Below are positions 26,906-36,401 of a stretch of 41,061 nt of DNA, in pieces. This DNA is from Sedimentisphaerales bacterium (GTDB taxonomy: Bacteria > Planctomycetota > Phycisphaerae > Sedimentisphaerales > Anaerobacaceae). The notes below the pieces were generated by a model that saw nothing but the letters and a program-made list of their open reading frames with translations, was not told where the DNA came from and ran no database searches. Location: NCBI GenBank assembly GCA_029907605.1, contig JARYLO010000010.1, positions 1 to 41,061 on the forward strand, written 5' to 3'. Positions within the stretch are counted from its first letter, which is position 1. The number at the start of each line of letters is the position of its first letter. The translations under genes and the position numbers were made by a program.

Positions 26906-27786
26906 TACATGTATCCTCCTCTGCGCAGGGTCTCTAGACTGCCAGCATCCTCCTTATCCTGCTGCCTGCCAGATCGCTCTGCGACCTTGGTAAACTGACC
27001 GTGCGCAAGCTCGTCTGCGATCTGGTGTGCGGTCCTTGCAGTAGAATTCACTGGGCTTGTACATGGCCAGCAACCAAGAAACCTGTATCTCTTGCCATTG
27101 CCCTGATCGAAGTACAGGTCTACCACCTCTATCTTTTCTTTATCTATGTACTGCCATATCTGTAGCTCGGTCCAATCCAGTAACGGGTGGATCCTCACGT
27201 GGGCCCCAGGTGGAAAGTCCGTGTTGAACTGATCCCAAAGCTCAGGTGGTTGGTCAGCAATGTCCCATTGGCCATGCTGGTCTCTGCAGGAGAAGTACCT
27301 CTCCTTGCTACGACTTGCCTCCTCATCAACCCTGGCACCTACAATCACGCCCGTAAATGGCTTGCCACCATCTTGTCTAATATACTGGCCGGTCGTGTGG
27401 TCCAGGATCCACCTGGGCCACTCGCCACTGAGTGTCTTCTTTAATGCCTCTGTCTTCAGCAACTGACAGCATTCCAGTCTTGATACCGCACCATCTGGGA
27501 AGGTCTGCTTGGCCTCTATGGGCTGAATATTCTTACCTACGATGAGATTTAATCGTAACTTTCTGGCCAGATTATCTCGGAATTCTATCATCTGCGGGAT
27601 CTTGAAGCCCGCGTCTATATGCAACAGTGGCAAGGGGACATGACCAAAGAAGGCCTTCCTTGTCAGCCACAATAAGACGGTGCTGTCCTTGCCCATTGAC
27701 CAAAGCATCACCAGGTCCTTGAAGGACCTATACGCCTGGCGGAGGATGTATATGCTTTGGGATTCCAGTAGATCTAGTTGATCCAT
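26905..27786 (-). CDS. cysD: Sulfate adenylyltransferase small subunit
   Basis: The protein has 293 residues from ATG 27786, with AGGGGG just upstream and a 2-base gap after the cysH stop; the 13-residue longer reading is unlikely. PP-loop W-S-M-G-K-D-S-T is near 30, and L-H-I-D-A-G-F-K near 55. Conserved [12 protein letters not shown] lies near the C-terminus. It forms APS from ATP and sulfate as the catalytic partner of CysN, in the cytoplasm. Confidence 0.95.
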   Translation of the reverse strand: MDQLDLLESQSIYILRQAYRSFKDLVMLWSMGKDSTVLLWLTRKAFFGHVPLPLLHIDAGFKIPQMIEFRDNLARKLRLNLIVGKNIQPIEAKQTFPDGAVSRLECCQLLKTEALKKTLSGEWPRWILDHTTGQYIRQDGGKPFTGVIVGARVDEEASRSKERYFSCRDQHGQWDIADQPPELWDQFNTDFPPGAHVRIHPLLDWTELQIWQYIDKEKIEVVDLYFDQGNGKRYRFLGCWPCTSPVNSTARTAHQIADELAHGQFTKVAERSGRQQDKEDAGSLETLRRGGYM

Positions 27787-27788
27787 AT

Positions 27789-28526
27789 CTAACCCCCTTG
27801 TCTTGTGATGCGGTGGAGTCCGCACTCCTTATGTTCGGGCCCTTCCCACCACCACCTGCCGGCCCTGATATCTTCACCTGGTAGTACGGGCCTTGTGCAC
27901 GGTGCGCAACCTATGCTCGTATAACCGACATCGTGGAGCCTGTTGTATGGTACATTATGATCATGTATATATTGCCAGACCTGCTCGGTGGTCCAGTCTG
28001 TCAATGGGCATACCTTTATGATGCCATATGTCTGATCCCATGTAATGGGTTCTAGGTCCCTTCGGGTGATGGACTGTTCTATCCGCAGCCCACAAATCCA
28101 GGCCTTGAGGCCCCGAAGGGCCCTACGCAGTGGCTGGACCTTCCTTACGTGGCAGCACCGTCTCCTTAACTGGAGTGATTGGTAGAAGAGATTAGGCCCA
28201 TAGGTGTTCACAAGCCTTTCAACTGCCATTGCCTGAGGAAAAAAGATAGTGATGTTAATGCGATATCTCTGGCTGGTCTGCTCGATAAGATCATGGGTCT
28301 GCTGTGGCAGACGGCCTGTGTCTATGGTGAAGATCCTGGGATTGGGATTGACCTGACAGATCATATCTGTAAGGACCTGATCCTCTGGACCAAGACTGCT
28401 GGCAAGGGCCACGTGCTGGCCCAATTTCTGGTATATCAGCCTGATCAATGCCTGGGCTGACAACCCTGGTGCCTGGCCAGCCAGGCTGTGGCCCAGATCT
28501 CTAAGGGCAACCTTGTCAGATCTCAT
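27789..28526 (-). CDS. cysH: APS reductase (4Fe-4S type)
   Basis: The protein has 245 residues. The pair C124-C125 (R-C-C-H-V-R-K) and C207-x2-C210 (G-C-A-P-C-T-R-P) are the four ligands of the 4Fe-4S cluster that separates APS reductases from cluster-free PAPS reductases. Catalytic Cys is C235 (K-E-C-G-L-H). It reduces APS to sulfite with thioredoxin. Two-gene linkage to cysD follows. The ATG overlaps the end of the DUF2061 gene by 11 bases. Confidence 0.95.
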   Translation of the reverse strand: MRSDKVALRDLGHSLAGQAPGLSAQALIRLIYQKLGQHVALASSLGPEDQVLTDMICQVNPNPRIFTIDTGRLPQQTHDLIEQTSQRYRINITIFFPQAMAVERLVNTYGPNLFYQSLQLRRRCCHVRKVQPLRRALRGLKAWICGLRIEQSITRRDLEPITWDQTYGIIKVCPLTDWTTEQVWQYIHDHNVPYNRLHDVGYTSIGCAPCTRPVLPGEDIRAGRWWWEGPEHKECGLHRITRQGG

Positions 28527-28737
28527 ACTCTGGACCTTCCTTCCTGCCTAGAGGCACCCTTTGCCATATCCGCTCATGCACATAGAAGGGCAGTATCTTG
28601 ACCAGTGTGTCCGCCACACCTATCTGGGCAGCGAGGGCTATCTGGCTAGTGACAACCCATGCTATCACCACGGTCACCGCTGAACCCATGACCCTATAAC
28701 TTACGGCCTTGAGGATGCTACGAAGATGCGTATCCAT
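28516..28737 (-). CDS. DUF2061 small membrane protein
   Basis: The protein has 73 residues from ATG 28737; a TTG at 28767 would add ten. It matches the DUF2061 pattern: R-S-I-L-K-A-V-S-Y-R near the N-terminus, two hydrophobic segments, and V-H-E-R-I-W-Q-R-V-P after the second. DUF2061 proteins are often found beside sulfate-assimilation genes, possibly for membrane transport or anchoring. It is the first gene of the sulfur operon. The biochemical role is unknown. Confidence 0.85.
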   Translation of the reverse strand: MDTHLRSILKAVSYRVMGSAVTVVIAWVVTSQIALAAQIGVADTLVKILPFYVHERIWQRVPLGRKEGPEYEI

Positions 28738-28835
28738 TCCATCATACCTGCAAGGCCGTGATTCCAATGTATCTATGGTCGCTTGGTTGCATATAATAGG
28801 TATACCCTACTAGGCTAATAGACTTAATAGGCTTT

Positions 28836-28863
28836 ATTCTATTGGACTGGCGATGTTTGTCAA
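28836..28863 (-). promoter_or_regulatory. Sigma-70-like promoter of the sulfur operon
   Basis: On the minus strand TTGACA (28863-28858), a 16-base spacer, and TAGAAT (28841-28836). Transcription would begin near 28829, leaving a leader of about 90 bases. That leader has an 8-bp palindrome GGTATACC (28799-28806) and two copies of CCTATTA, candidates for a regulator site. Confidence 0.65.
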
Positions 28864-28936
28864 CAAGATTTTTTGGGGGAAAGGAATGGAAAAGGGGTCG
28901 CCTCCAAAGGAGCTATGGTTCCCTTGAGGCAGGGGC

Positions 28937-28979
28937 AAAAACGTTCCAGCCACCTGGCCTGTCCAGGCCAGGTGGCTGG
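28937..28979 (-). terminator. Intrinsic terminator of the large LamG gene
   Basis: A perfect 15-bp stem (28946-28960 with 28965-28979, loop GTCC), followed on the minus strand by a run of five T (28941-28937). It starts 21 bases past the LamG stop and lies between that gene and the sulfur operon promoter. Confidence 0.93.
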
Positions 28980-28999
28980 CGCTGAAGGGCAGGGTATGG

Positions 29000-31900
29000 T
29001 TATAACCCGGTCTTTACCAATGTTATCTGGTCTATGTAGACCTTGCCGCGGCCACCTGGGGAGGGATTGTTGCGGTTCCCTATACCGATCGTAAAGGCCT
29101 TTATCCTTCGCATGTCTAGGCCAGCCGCGCTAAACTGGGCAAGCGGTATATCCCACAGCTCCCAGTTGCCAGTGGCGATCACGCCAGGGTCAGGATGGCT
29201 GACCAGGCAGGTCCTACCAGAGGCATCCTCCACCAGGACATACAGGCTCTCCGGCGTATTACCAGGTATCTGGGTAAGGCCGATATCGGCGGTCTGCCAT
29301 GGACCAGTGACAGAGCCAGTGAAGGAGACATTGGAGAACCTGGCCACACATGCCTGATTGGTGTTGTGGCTTGTTACCACAAGGCCGATGTAGACCTGGC
29401 TAGAGATCGTGAGCGTGACCTGTGATTGGGCAGGGTCACTCCCAACGGCTGTCCAATTGATCCCGTCTGCTGAGCATTGGGCAACGAGGGTATTGCCCGT
29501 CCTGGTGAGCCTGACCCAGTATGGAGCGGTGGCCTCTGACAGGATTGCGCTAGTACTTTCGCCAAGTGTTATCGTCCTTGTTATGAACTCCACACCTGCC
29601 CCTGGTGTCACATCCACCATGGCATGTATGGACTCGGGGGCCAGGACCTCTCGGATCATGACCCCTGCCTTGGCATTTGAGTGGGTGTTGGTAAGGCTAT
29701 CGATCCTAGCAGTGATGGATCCATTACCATTCAGGATCATATAGGCGAACCGGAACTGATCGGAGGTCCCCCAGATATCGGCACCTATTCCATTCATCAT
29801 GTAGCTATTGGTCCCAGTCTGCAGGAAGGCGGCGGCATCGCCGCGTACGGCCAAGCGAAGGGTGTCCACAGGTCCTACGGTCCAGTCCTGAGGCTGATCC
29901 CACCGCCTGGTGGTCTCAGAGTAGTATGGGCTATTGCCGTTTTCGAACCCGAACGGCATGGATTGCAGGCCGGCATATACGATCTGCCTCTCTGCAAAAG
30001 GCTGGGTGAAGTTTCCAACCGTTGAGCCAGTACCATTGCCGCTGGATGGTTGGACATTGCACTCAGTTGAACCGGAATGGCCGAATCCATCCAACCAGTA
30101 GAAGAATATCCTGTTGCACAGGTCATCATAGGATTCGAAGTCATCCACGATGAGGTAGTCTGCCACCCTGAAGGACCAGACCTGACCTCTTACAGCAGAG
30201 CCGTCTGATTGGACCTCATCTATCCGCCAATAGTAGGTGGTTGCCCATTGGAGTGGTTCTGGGAGGCTGTAGGAGGTAGCCTGCAACCTGCCTTTATAGA
30301 GCCCTGGTGTCTGGTTAGTTGCGGCCTTGACTGCATCTAGATCGGTTCCAAGGTAAAGATCATGGCCTACAGCCCCCTCGCCAGCGGTCCAGCCAAGTGT
30401 CAGGGGCTGGCGGATATCCAGGACTGCACCATTTGCAGGCGCAGGTCTCCAGGCCAGCTTGCGATTGGTCCTCATGGCCTCGAGGACCTGGTCTGCAGAC
30501 AAGACCTTGTCGTATGCCCTTACCTCGTCTATAACCCCCTTGAAGTACCTACCGTCAAGTGGGTTGGCACCGATGACGATCTTTGGATTTGCGCCGATAT
30601 TCCTGTCACCCGTGTGATTTCCCGTGTTGTCAAGACCTCCATTGATATAGAGCTCCACCTGCCTGGTGTCCTCAGACCTGGTGACTGCCACGTGTACCCA
30701 ATCGCCTGTGACCACATCCTGACTTGAGATCGTATTGGGATTGCCGCCAGGGCCTGTCTCAAATGCCAGCTTCTTGCCTACTATCGCCATGTTGAAGTGG
30801 TCGCCACCGCCTGCATGGTCTGACCACAACAGACCGCTGCCAGCCCTGGCAGTAGTACCTTCAGGTGCTGGTGTGTCGGCCTTTATCCAGGCCATGAGGG
30901 TCAGGTTCGTAAAGACCGCCTGTGGTACCTCAATGGCATCATCTATGCCGTCGAACGCCACTGCCGCGTTGTTATACCCTTCTGCTATCGAAGGTCCTCC
31001 AAGCACCGTCCCGTGTCTTGCTCTACCTGACCAGTCAATGGCAATCCCTGCCTCAATGCTATCCAGGTTCCAATAGCCAACCAGGTTCGGATCCGTGACC
31101 TGTATCAGCGGTGTGGTGGCGAAGCTCCAGACCTGACCCTGATAGGTCGTGGTGCCATCGAACTCATCCACTCGCCAATAATAGCGTGTCTCATATTGGA
31201 GGTTCGCGCGGGATAGGGTGTTGGCGGTCTGGCCCTTACTGACCAAGGCCAATGCTGTTGGATCTGTACCAAAGTACACATCGTGGCTGATTGCGCCTGC
31301 ACCTGGCCTCCAGGACAGTGTCAGGGCAGTATCTACCAGGATCTGGCCGTCAGCAGGGAAGGGATCTGAGGCGGGCTTTGCTGATATGGTAAAGCTCCAC
31401 ACCGCCCCAGGCCAGATGGTCTTTCCGTCTGCCTCTATCTCATCCACCCGCCAATAGTATGTTGTGCCTAGCTTCCATGGATAATTGGCAAACGATGTAG
31501 ATGTTAGTATGCCCTGATCTGCGCTTGGAAGCCCATCCCTGACCTGCTCCATGACCTCGCTGACATACAATCGATGCATTGCTGCAGTCTCGCCTGCAGT
31601 CCAGGAGAGCGTCACCTGGGGGGTATCTAGGGTCTGCTGGTTTGCTGGATAAGGGTTGGTGGCGTAGCGGCCCCATTGTGGCCCAAACCAAAGGACATTG
31701 TTCACCTGGGCCTGATCCAGTGGGTGGTTCCATACCGCTACCTCGTCCAGTTTCCCTATAAACCGCCTCCATTGAACCCTATTCCTTGGTCCACCTATCC
31801 TGACCGTCAGTATCGGGTCGGTGACGGTGCTAGCATTACTTGCTGCCAGCCGGCCATCTATGTATATGCATATCTGGCCAGCGCTTGAGCTATATGTGAC

Positions 31901-32377
31901 TGCCACGTGATGCCATTGATTGTCGTTTAGTCTTGCGTCCTTTGTGCCGAACCAGATACTCCCACTACTGACATATAGGTCTGCGGCTCCGTCTGGCTCG
32001 ATGCTATGGTCGATGTTGGCACCAAGTAGGACAAATATGATCCCCCATGCCTGGAATGTCTTTGGCATCTTCATCCAGAATGCATATGAGGCCTCCTGCA
32101 CATCCAGCGGTGTGACCAATGGCACATCCACCATGGTAAAGGGCCCTGTAGCGGTGAGGAACTCCAGACAGCCGCCCTTATACCCATCAGTACTCCAGGC
32201 CACCGCCGCAGGGTTCGGCGGTGCAATAGTACCATCATCATAGGGTGGTATCTGGTCCAAGACGGCAGTACCAGTGCCCTCATCCAGCTTCCAATACCCG
32301 ACCAGATCTGCCTTCAGTGGGCTGGCAAATGCGATGATTGCGACTAGCGAGGTCAGATAGGCGATGGTCTTGTGCAT
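29000..32377 (-). CDS. Large secreted protein with two LamG domains and three fibronectin-like modules
   Basis: The protein has 1125 residues. AGGAGG precedes the ATG, and a signal peptide is cut near residue 23 (P-L-K-A). LamG 1 is about 24-230 (L-V-G-Y-W-K-L-D-E; W-H-H-V-A-V-T). Modules ending Y-Y-W-R-V-D-E lie at 307-313 and 399-405. LamG 2 is about 432-640 (G-Y-W-N-L-D; F-D-G-I-D-D). A third module ends Y-Y-W-R-I-D-E near 716. From about 745 there is a jelly-roll piece, then a DUF1349-like concanavalin segment with V-M-I-R and S-A-D-G-I-N-W, then a C-terminal strand set ending V-Y-I-D-Q-I-T-L. It is probably a cell-surface or secreted glycan-binding protein. No catalytic residues are recognised. 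It is a single gene with its own terminator. Confidence 0.85.
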   Translation of the reverse strand: MHKTIAYLTSLVAIIAFASPLKADLVGYWKLDEGTGTAVLDQIPPYDDGTIAPPNPAAVAWSTDGYKGGCLEFLTATGPFTMVDVPLVTPLDVQEASYAFWMKMPKTFQAWGIIFVLLGANIDHSIEPDGAADLYVSSGSIWFGTKDARLNDNQWHHVAVTYSSSAGQICIYIDGRLAASNASTVTDPILTVRIGGPRNRVQWRRFIGKLDEVAVWNHPLDQAQVNNVLWFGPQWGRYATNPYPANQQTLDTPQVTLSWTAGETAAMHRLYVSEVMEQVRDGLPSADQGILTSTSFANYPWKLGTTYYWRVDEIEADGKTIWPGAVWSFTISAKPASDPFPADGQILVDTALTLSWRPGAGAISHDVYFGTDPTALALVSKGQTANTLSRANLQYETRYYWRVDEFDGTTTYQGQVWSFATTPLIQVTDPNLVGYWNLDSIEAGIAIDWSGRARHGTVLGGPSIAEGYNNAAVAFDGIDDAIEVPQAVFTNLTLMAWIKADTPAPEGTTARAGSGLLWSDHAGGGDHFNMAIVGKKLAFETGPGGNPNTISSQDVVTGDWVHVAVTRSEDTRQVELYINGGLDNTGNHTGDRNIGANPKIVIGANPLDGRYFKGVIDEVRAYDKVLSADQVLEAMRTNRKLAWRPAPANGAVLDIRQPLTLGWTAGEGAVGHDLYLGTDLDAVKAATNQTPGLYKGRLQATSYSLPEPLQWATTYYWRIDEVQSDGSAVRGQVWSFRVADYLIVDDFESYDDLCNRIFFYWLDGFGHSGSTECNVQPSSGNGTGSTVGNFTQPFAERQIVYAGLQSMPFGFENGNSPYYSETTRRWDQPQDWTVGPVDTLRLAVRGDAAAFLQTGTNSYMMNGIGADIWGTSDQFRFAYMILNGNGSITARIDSLTNTHSNAKAGVMIREVLAPESIHAMVDVTPGAGVEFITRTITLGESTSAILSEATAPYWVRLTRTGNTLVAQCSADGINWTAVGSDPAQSQVTLTISSQVYIGLVVTSHNTNQACVARFSNVSFTGSVTGPWQTADIGLTQIPGNTPESLYVLVEDASGRTCLVSHPDPGVIATGNWELWDIPLAQFSAAGLDMRRIKAFTIGIGNRNNPSPGGRGKVYIDQITLVKTGL

Positions 32378-32508
32378 GGCTGGTCCTCCTTCTTCTAACT
32401 AACTAGTGCCGATCATTATTAATAGCATCTTAAAGGCCTACAGGCTAGGGATGTATGTCTTTTCGCGCAAAAACCCCAGCAATTCGCGCAGGGTCAGGCC
32501 CCAGGTGA

Positions 32509-32537
32509 TTGAAACAGGCGTGTGGTTGAGATATCAT
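32509..32537 (+). promoter_or_regulatory. Sigma-70-like promoter before the sigma-factor gene
   Basis: TTGAAA (32509-32514), 17-base spacer, TATCAT (32532-32537). It is correctly placed for the sigma factor/kinase group that follows. The match is moderate. Confidence 0.45.
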
Positions 32538-32664
32538 GCTTTAAGAGGTCTTAAGAAAGGCCAGCAGATAGGGCCGTCATGGTTCGCACTGATAGGACAA
32601 CCATGGGGGGAATGGTGGGACCTTTCCCAGTACCTGGTGGAGTAGGATCGAACAGGCCCCATAC

Positions 32665-33343
32665 ATGGACCATGCAGAACGGAGGCTGCTACTAGAGGCC
32701 TTGATATCCAGGTATTGGAAAACCGGTTTACTGCTACCTGAGGGGCAAGGGCTTCAACAATGAGGATGCGAAGGATCTTACGCAGGGTTTCTTTGTATCA
32801 GTGGTGCTTGACAGGGGCCTTATCGACCGGGCTGATAGGTCCAAGGGGCATTTTAGGATATTTCTTTTGACCGCACTTGAGCGGTTTGTCAAGGACACAG
32901 CCCTCAGGCAGAAGGCTGCCAAGCGGACGCCAGGGGAAGGGATGCCGCCAGTGCCGTTGGAGGACCTGCCTGAACTGGCCAGCGATAGAGGGCACGTTAC
33001 ACCTGATCGTCTGTTTACCTACACATGGGCCACTACCCTCTTGGACGAGGTATTGGCCAAGGTGGAGGCCGATTGTGCGCATGACGGCCTGGGCACGCAT
33101 TGGGAGGTCTTCAAGGCAAGGGTCTTGAGGCCTATATTGGAGGATGCCGAGCTAATTCCTGTTGAAGACCTTTGTGCTCAGCTCAAGATCAGCAACCCGT
33201 CAGTGGCTTACAATATGGTCATCACGGTCAAGAGGCGTTTCAGGGCCGCGATACTGGAGGCGCTGGCAAGACAGGTCAGGTCGCCAGACCAGGTAGAGGA
33301 TGAGCTTTGCAGCCTACTGGAGGCCCTGGCTGGCGCAGGATGA
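32665..33343 (+). pseudogene. ECF-type sigma factor of planctomycete style, frameshifted
   Basis: The continuous frame from 32801 encodes V-V-L-D-R-G-L-I-D-R-A-D and F-L-L-T-A-L-E-R-F-V, the region 2 to region 4 link, and an H-T-H-like C-terminus (V-E-D-L-C-A-Q-L-K-I-S). The upstream frame gives F-P-S-T-W-W-S-R-I and R-Y-W-K, then goes out of frame. Dropping one A from the AAAA run (32719-32722) yields R-Y-W-K-P-V-Y-C-Y-L-R-G-K-G, the expected continuation. So one extra base breaks the gene. The only in-frame ATG is 32665, inside the conserved domain. A start at ATG 32579 would need a second change, plausibly in the G6 run at 32605-32610. Members recruit RNA polymerase and are often paired with Ser/Thr kinases, as here. 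Confidence 0.8.
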
Positions 33344-33372
33344 TCGGTTACCTTGCGTAATAAGGTTTGGAT

Positions 33373-33756
33373 ATGGGCCGGACAACCTTTGGGCTAAGGT
33401 TAGATCAGATACGGCGACTGTTGGGATTGGCTGCCGAGACCCAGACAGAGGCTGAGCAGATGCCAGACGACGATGCCTGCCGGCAGAGTATCCTTGCCGC
33501 ATTGTTGGACCAACGGCCTCCTGTGGATGTGCTGGAGGTATTTCATGGCCAGCAGTGCCAGCCTTGCAGTATCCGCAAGATCCTGCTGGGCAAGGATGTT
33601 GACCTCATAGTGCTGGACAAGCTTAGGATTGCGTACAAGGAGTTGGCGGCTATTGCAACCGACAAGCCACAGCACGACGTGGCGATAGATATACTATGCC
33701 GCTATAGCCACCGGGCTGGTCGGCGGTGGCAAGAGGCTTTCGTCGCAATCTTATGA
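33373..33756 (+). CDS. Hypothetical protein between sigma factor and kinase
   Basis: The protein has 127 residues from ATG 33373 (a TTG two codons earlier is possible). It is soluble and alpha/beta in appearance, with D-I-L-C-R-Y-S-H-R-A-G-R-R-W near the C-terminus. I do not recognise the family. The position, 29 bases after the sigma gene and before the kinase, suggests a part in the same signalling unit, but nothing in the sequence proves it. Confidence 0.55.
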   Translation: MGRTTFGLRLDQIRRLLGLAAETQTEAEQMPDDDACRQSILAALLDQRPPVDVLEVFHGQQCQPCSIRKILLGKDVDLIVLDKLRIAYKELAAIATDKPQHDVAIDILCRYSHRAGRRWQEAFVAIL

Positions 33757-33874
33757 GGATTTGCTAGATGCATTCTCCGTATTATTAAAAAAGGCATGGA
33801 TAGACCCAGGGATTCGCATGCTTTTTGTCAAGGCCATGGAGGTCTGTATCAGGTCCTCTGGTCCCTAGGCGGCA

Positions 33875-35257
33875 ATGATGGGTGATTGTCCTAGCCAAGA
33901 TATCCTAGATCAATTCCTTGCCGGCGAACTTGGTGAGCAGGAACAGCAGCAGGTCCAGGCCCATTTGGACCGATGCGAGCGTTGCAGGAGGCTCGCTGCT
34001 GCAAACCAGGCCACCATTTTAGATCCTAAGATGGCCAAGAGGCCCTTAGGCAGCGGCGCCCCTATGCCAGAGCCATCCAGGTTCTTTTCGGAAGGGGCCA
34101 TGGCGGGCCTTCAATTAGATATCTTACTGGAAAACTATCAGATCTTGGAGGGGCTTCCTAGAGGCGGCCAGGCATTGGTCTACGAGGCCATCCACAAGCC
34201 GACAAAGATGAGGGTGGCCATAAAGGTCTTGCTGCCAACCCTATTGGGCTCGGCAAAGGCCAGGCTGGCATTTGAGAGGGAGGTAGAGCTTGCTGCAAGC
34301 CTGGATCGCCCAAATATCGTCCGTATCTATGATAGTGGCGTATCCAGGGGGCAGTACTACTTCTCGATGGAGTATATCAGGGGCAGGCCTCTAGACGAGT
34401 ATGTCCAGTCAAAGGCCATGCCGTTTAGGGATAAGGTGATCCTTTTTACAAAGATATGCGATGCAGTGGCCTATGCCCACCAACACGGCATAATCCACAG
34501 GGATCTAAAGCCATCGAACATCCTTGTGGATGAACGTGGACAGCCGCATATCCTAGACTTTGGGCTGGCCAAGGTCGCAGGGGCCTCAGGTATCCTATCC
34601 GAAGGGGCCATGAGCACATCCCTCACAGGTGAGATCAAGGGCAGCGTCACGTACATGTCTCTCGAACAAGCACAGGGTCGTTCAGACCTGGTGGATGTCC
34701 GCAGCGATGTGTATTCCTTGGGGGTAATACTCTATCATCTGTTGACAGGTCGTTTCCCTTATGACGTGTCTGGGCCTATGGTCAAGGTCCTGGAGAACAT
34801 AATCCATGCTGAGCCTGTCAGGCCCAGGCAGATCGTCCGCCGCTTTGACTCCGACATGGAGGCGATCATCCTCAAGTGCCTTGCAAAGGAGAGATCGCAC
34901 AGGTATCAATCTGCTGCAGAACTCCTGCACGATCTGAACTGCTGGCTCCAGGGCCTGCCGATCGTGATAAGATCGGTCAGCTCCCTGTATTTACTCCGCA
35001 AGATCGTCCAGCGCCACAAGTATACCAGCCTTGTAGTGACCTTACTTGTGGTGATCGTGATCGGCTTTGCCACGGTCAGTTACGAGCTATACAGGGCTGC
35101 CAGAGCAACAGACCGCTACGATCGCCAGGGAGTGGGAGCGGGAGGCGGCAAGGCAATTGCGGCTGAATCGGGAGATGACCTTCCTACAGTTCTTGGAGAC
35201 ACTAGATGCAGGACGGCTGGACCAGGCCAAGTGGATCGCGGGCTTTCTGGCAAGTAA
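33875..35257 (+). CDS. Membrane Ser/Thr protein kinase with zinc-finger-like head (C-terminus frameshifted)
   Basis: The protein has 460 residues. Residues 5-40 look like an anti-sigma zinc finger (C5, H30, C34, C37). The kinase domain is about 88-360: G-loop near 93-99, K117 (A-I-K-V), H-R-D-L-K-P-S-N (208-215), D-F-G (228-230). The usual A/S-P-E is S-L-E (262-264). A transmembrane helix lies at 383-402. After residue about 407 the reading leaves its frame at GGG 35094-35096. Dropping one G gives L-P-E-Q-Q-T-A-T-I-A-R-E-W-E-R-E and onward. The tail encoded here (G-V-G-A-G-G-G...) is therefore an artefact of the shift. Kinases of this layout link to sigma factors in planctomycetes. Confidence 0.88.
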   Translation: MMGDCPSQDILDQFLAGELGEQEQQQVQAHLDRCERCRRLAAANQATILDPKMAKRPLGSGAPMPEPSRFFSEGAMAGLQLDILLENYQILEGLPRGGQALVYEAIHKPTKMRVAIKVLLPTLLGSAKARLAFEREVELAASLDRPNIVRIYDSGVSRGQYYFSMEYIRGRPLDEYVQSKAMPFRDKVILFTKICDAVAYAHQHGIIHRDLKPSNILVDERGQPHILDFGLAKVAGASGILSEGAMSTSLTGEIKGSVTYMSLEQAQGRSDLVDVRSDVYSLGVILYHLLTGRFPYDVSGPMVKVLENIIHAEPVRPRQIVRRFDSDMEAIILKCLAKERSHRYQSAAELLHDLNCWLQGLPIVIRSVSSLYLLRKIVQRHKYTSLVVTLLVVIVIGFATVSYELYRAARATDRYDRQGVGAGGGKAIAAESGDDLPTVLGDTRCRTAGPGQVDRGLSGK

Positions 35258-35513
35258 TTCGTAGCGGAAGGCGGCTGAGTTCATGTTGGACCCGAACCGG
35301 CCCTCAGCACGCGAGCAGGCCATGAGGGATGCGGCTGCACAAGAGCCGCTTGCCGGCTGGTTTGTGGACCTGGTTATTGGTGAGGACTCGTTTAGGAGGG
35401 GCGACTATAAGAGGGCGTTTGAGGCCTACAGACGCTGTGACCTGTCTTCTACTGCAGCTGGCAGGTACTGGGTATCCTATGGGCAGCAGTCAAGAAAGAT
35501 ATCTAGTCCATAA
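35097..35513 (+). pseudogene. Out-of-frame C-terminal part of the kinase gene, with TAG
   Basis: After the frameshift the proper frame reads R-Q-L-R-L-N-R-E-M-T-F-L-Q-F-L-E-T-L, then G-F-L-A-S-N-S, then TAG at 35262-35264. In the same frame after the stop it continues R-K-A-A-E-F-M-L-D-P-N-R-P, ending in a TPR-like piece (A-Y-R-R-C) and TAA at 35511-35513. The TAG stands where the neighbouring residues suggest a Trp (TGG). Confidence 0.75.
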
Positions 35514-36286
35514 AAGATCTAGGAGGCCAGGGGGATGCCGTTGTGCGTTCACGCTGATAGAGCTACTTGTGGTTATTGCCATCATCGCAGTCCTATTGGC
35601 GGTCTTGCTGCCGGGCCTGGGCTATTCCAGGATGGTGGCCAGGAGGATAGGCTGTGGAGGCAGGTTGAGGCAGATATGTGTGGCCTGGCAGGCCTATCTG
35701 GACGACCATCAAGGTCGCTTCTACCAGGGTGTCAACGCAAACCTCAACTATGGCGGGTGGCGTGGACTGAAGAACTGGGCCCCTGAATCACTACGTGAAC
35801 CTACGGCCCGACCCATGCGAGGCAGAGGCGAGACTATTTCTGTGTCCTGCAGATCGAGGCGGGGTACCTGGTGACCTGTATCAAAAGGCCTATCAGGTCA
35901 ACGGGACCAGCTACCAGACTAATATATTCCTGGTCGGCCAGGATAGGTGTGGGTCCTTCAGCCAACAGACCTCCCAGTTGGACCTGCTGATCAGCGAGCG
36001 GCTTTCTGGGACCACTATAAACAAGGTCTCCTACCCAGGCTTGGTAGTCCTGATAGGTGACTTTGGTTGGGTAAATCAATGGATGTCCAGGAATCTACTT
36101 GTACCGGAATGGAAGGCCCTGGCCGAATGGCATGGCAAGGCGGATTACCACAATGTAGGCTTTGTAGATGGGCATGTGGAGTTCATAAGGATCAGGAAGG
36201 ACGTGTATGTAGCCGACCATTATGCGGTCTTGCCATTCAAGGATCTGTATGGCCTTGCACATGAGGTCCAATGGCAAGATCAGTGA
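35479..36286 (+). pseudogene. Pseudopilin (D-G-H-V family) 4, frameshifted
   Basis: The first part, from ATG 35479 (overlapping the kinase tail), has [15 protein letters not shown], then reads to W-R-G-L-K-N-W. A +1 shift in the G3/C4 run at 35777-35783 follows. The correct frame continues L-N-H-Y-V-N-L-R-P-D and L-F-L-C-P-A-D-R-G to V-G-F-V-D-G-H-V and stops at 36286. A second start option is ATG 35534, directly behind AGGAGG, if one C is dropped after it (M-R-C-A-F-T-L-I-E). Without repair the pilin body is lost. Confidence 0.78.
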
Positions 36287-36401
36287 CACTATAAGGCCTT
36301 TAACGATGATCATTGAATCTGGCAAACAAGCGGGCCATAATAGTTCTAGTCTTGACGGTTAAAAGAGAGAATCTGCAATACTTGGTTGCAAGGGTTTGAT
36401 T

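Noticed and set aside
32406-32645. 79-codon frame before the sigma gene
   Set aside because: Starts with GTG without a ribosome-binding site and spans a likely promoter; no family pattern.
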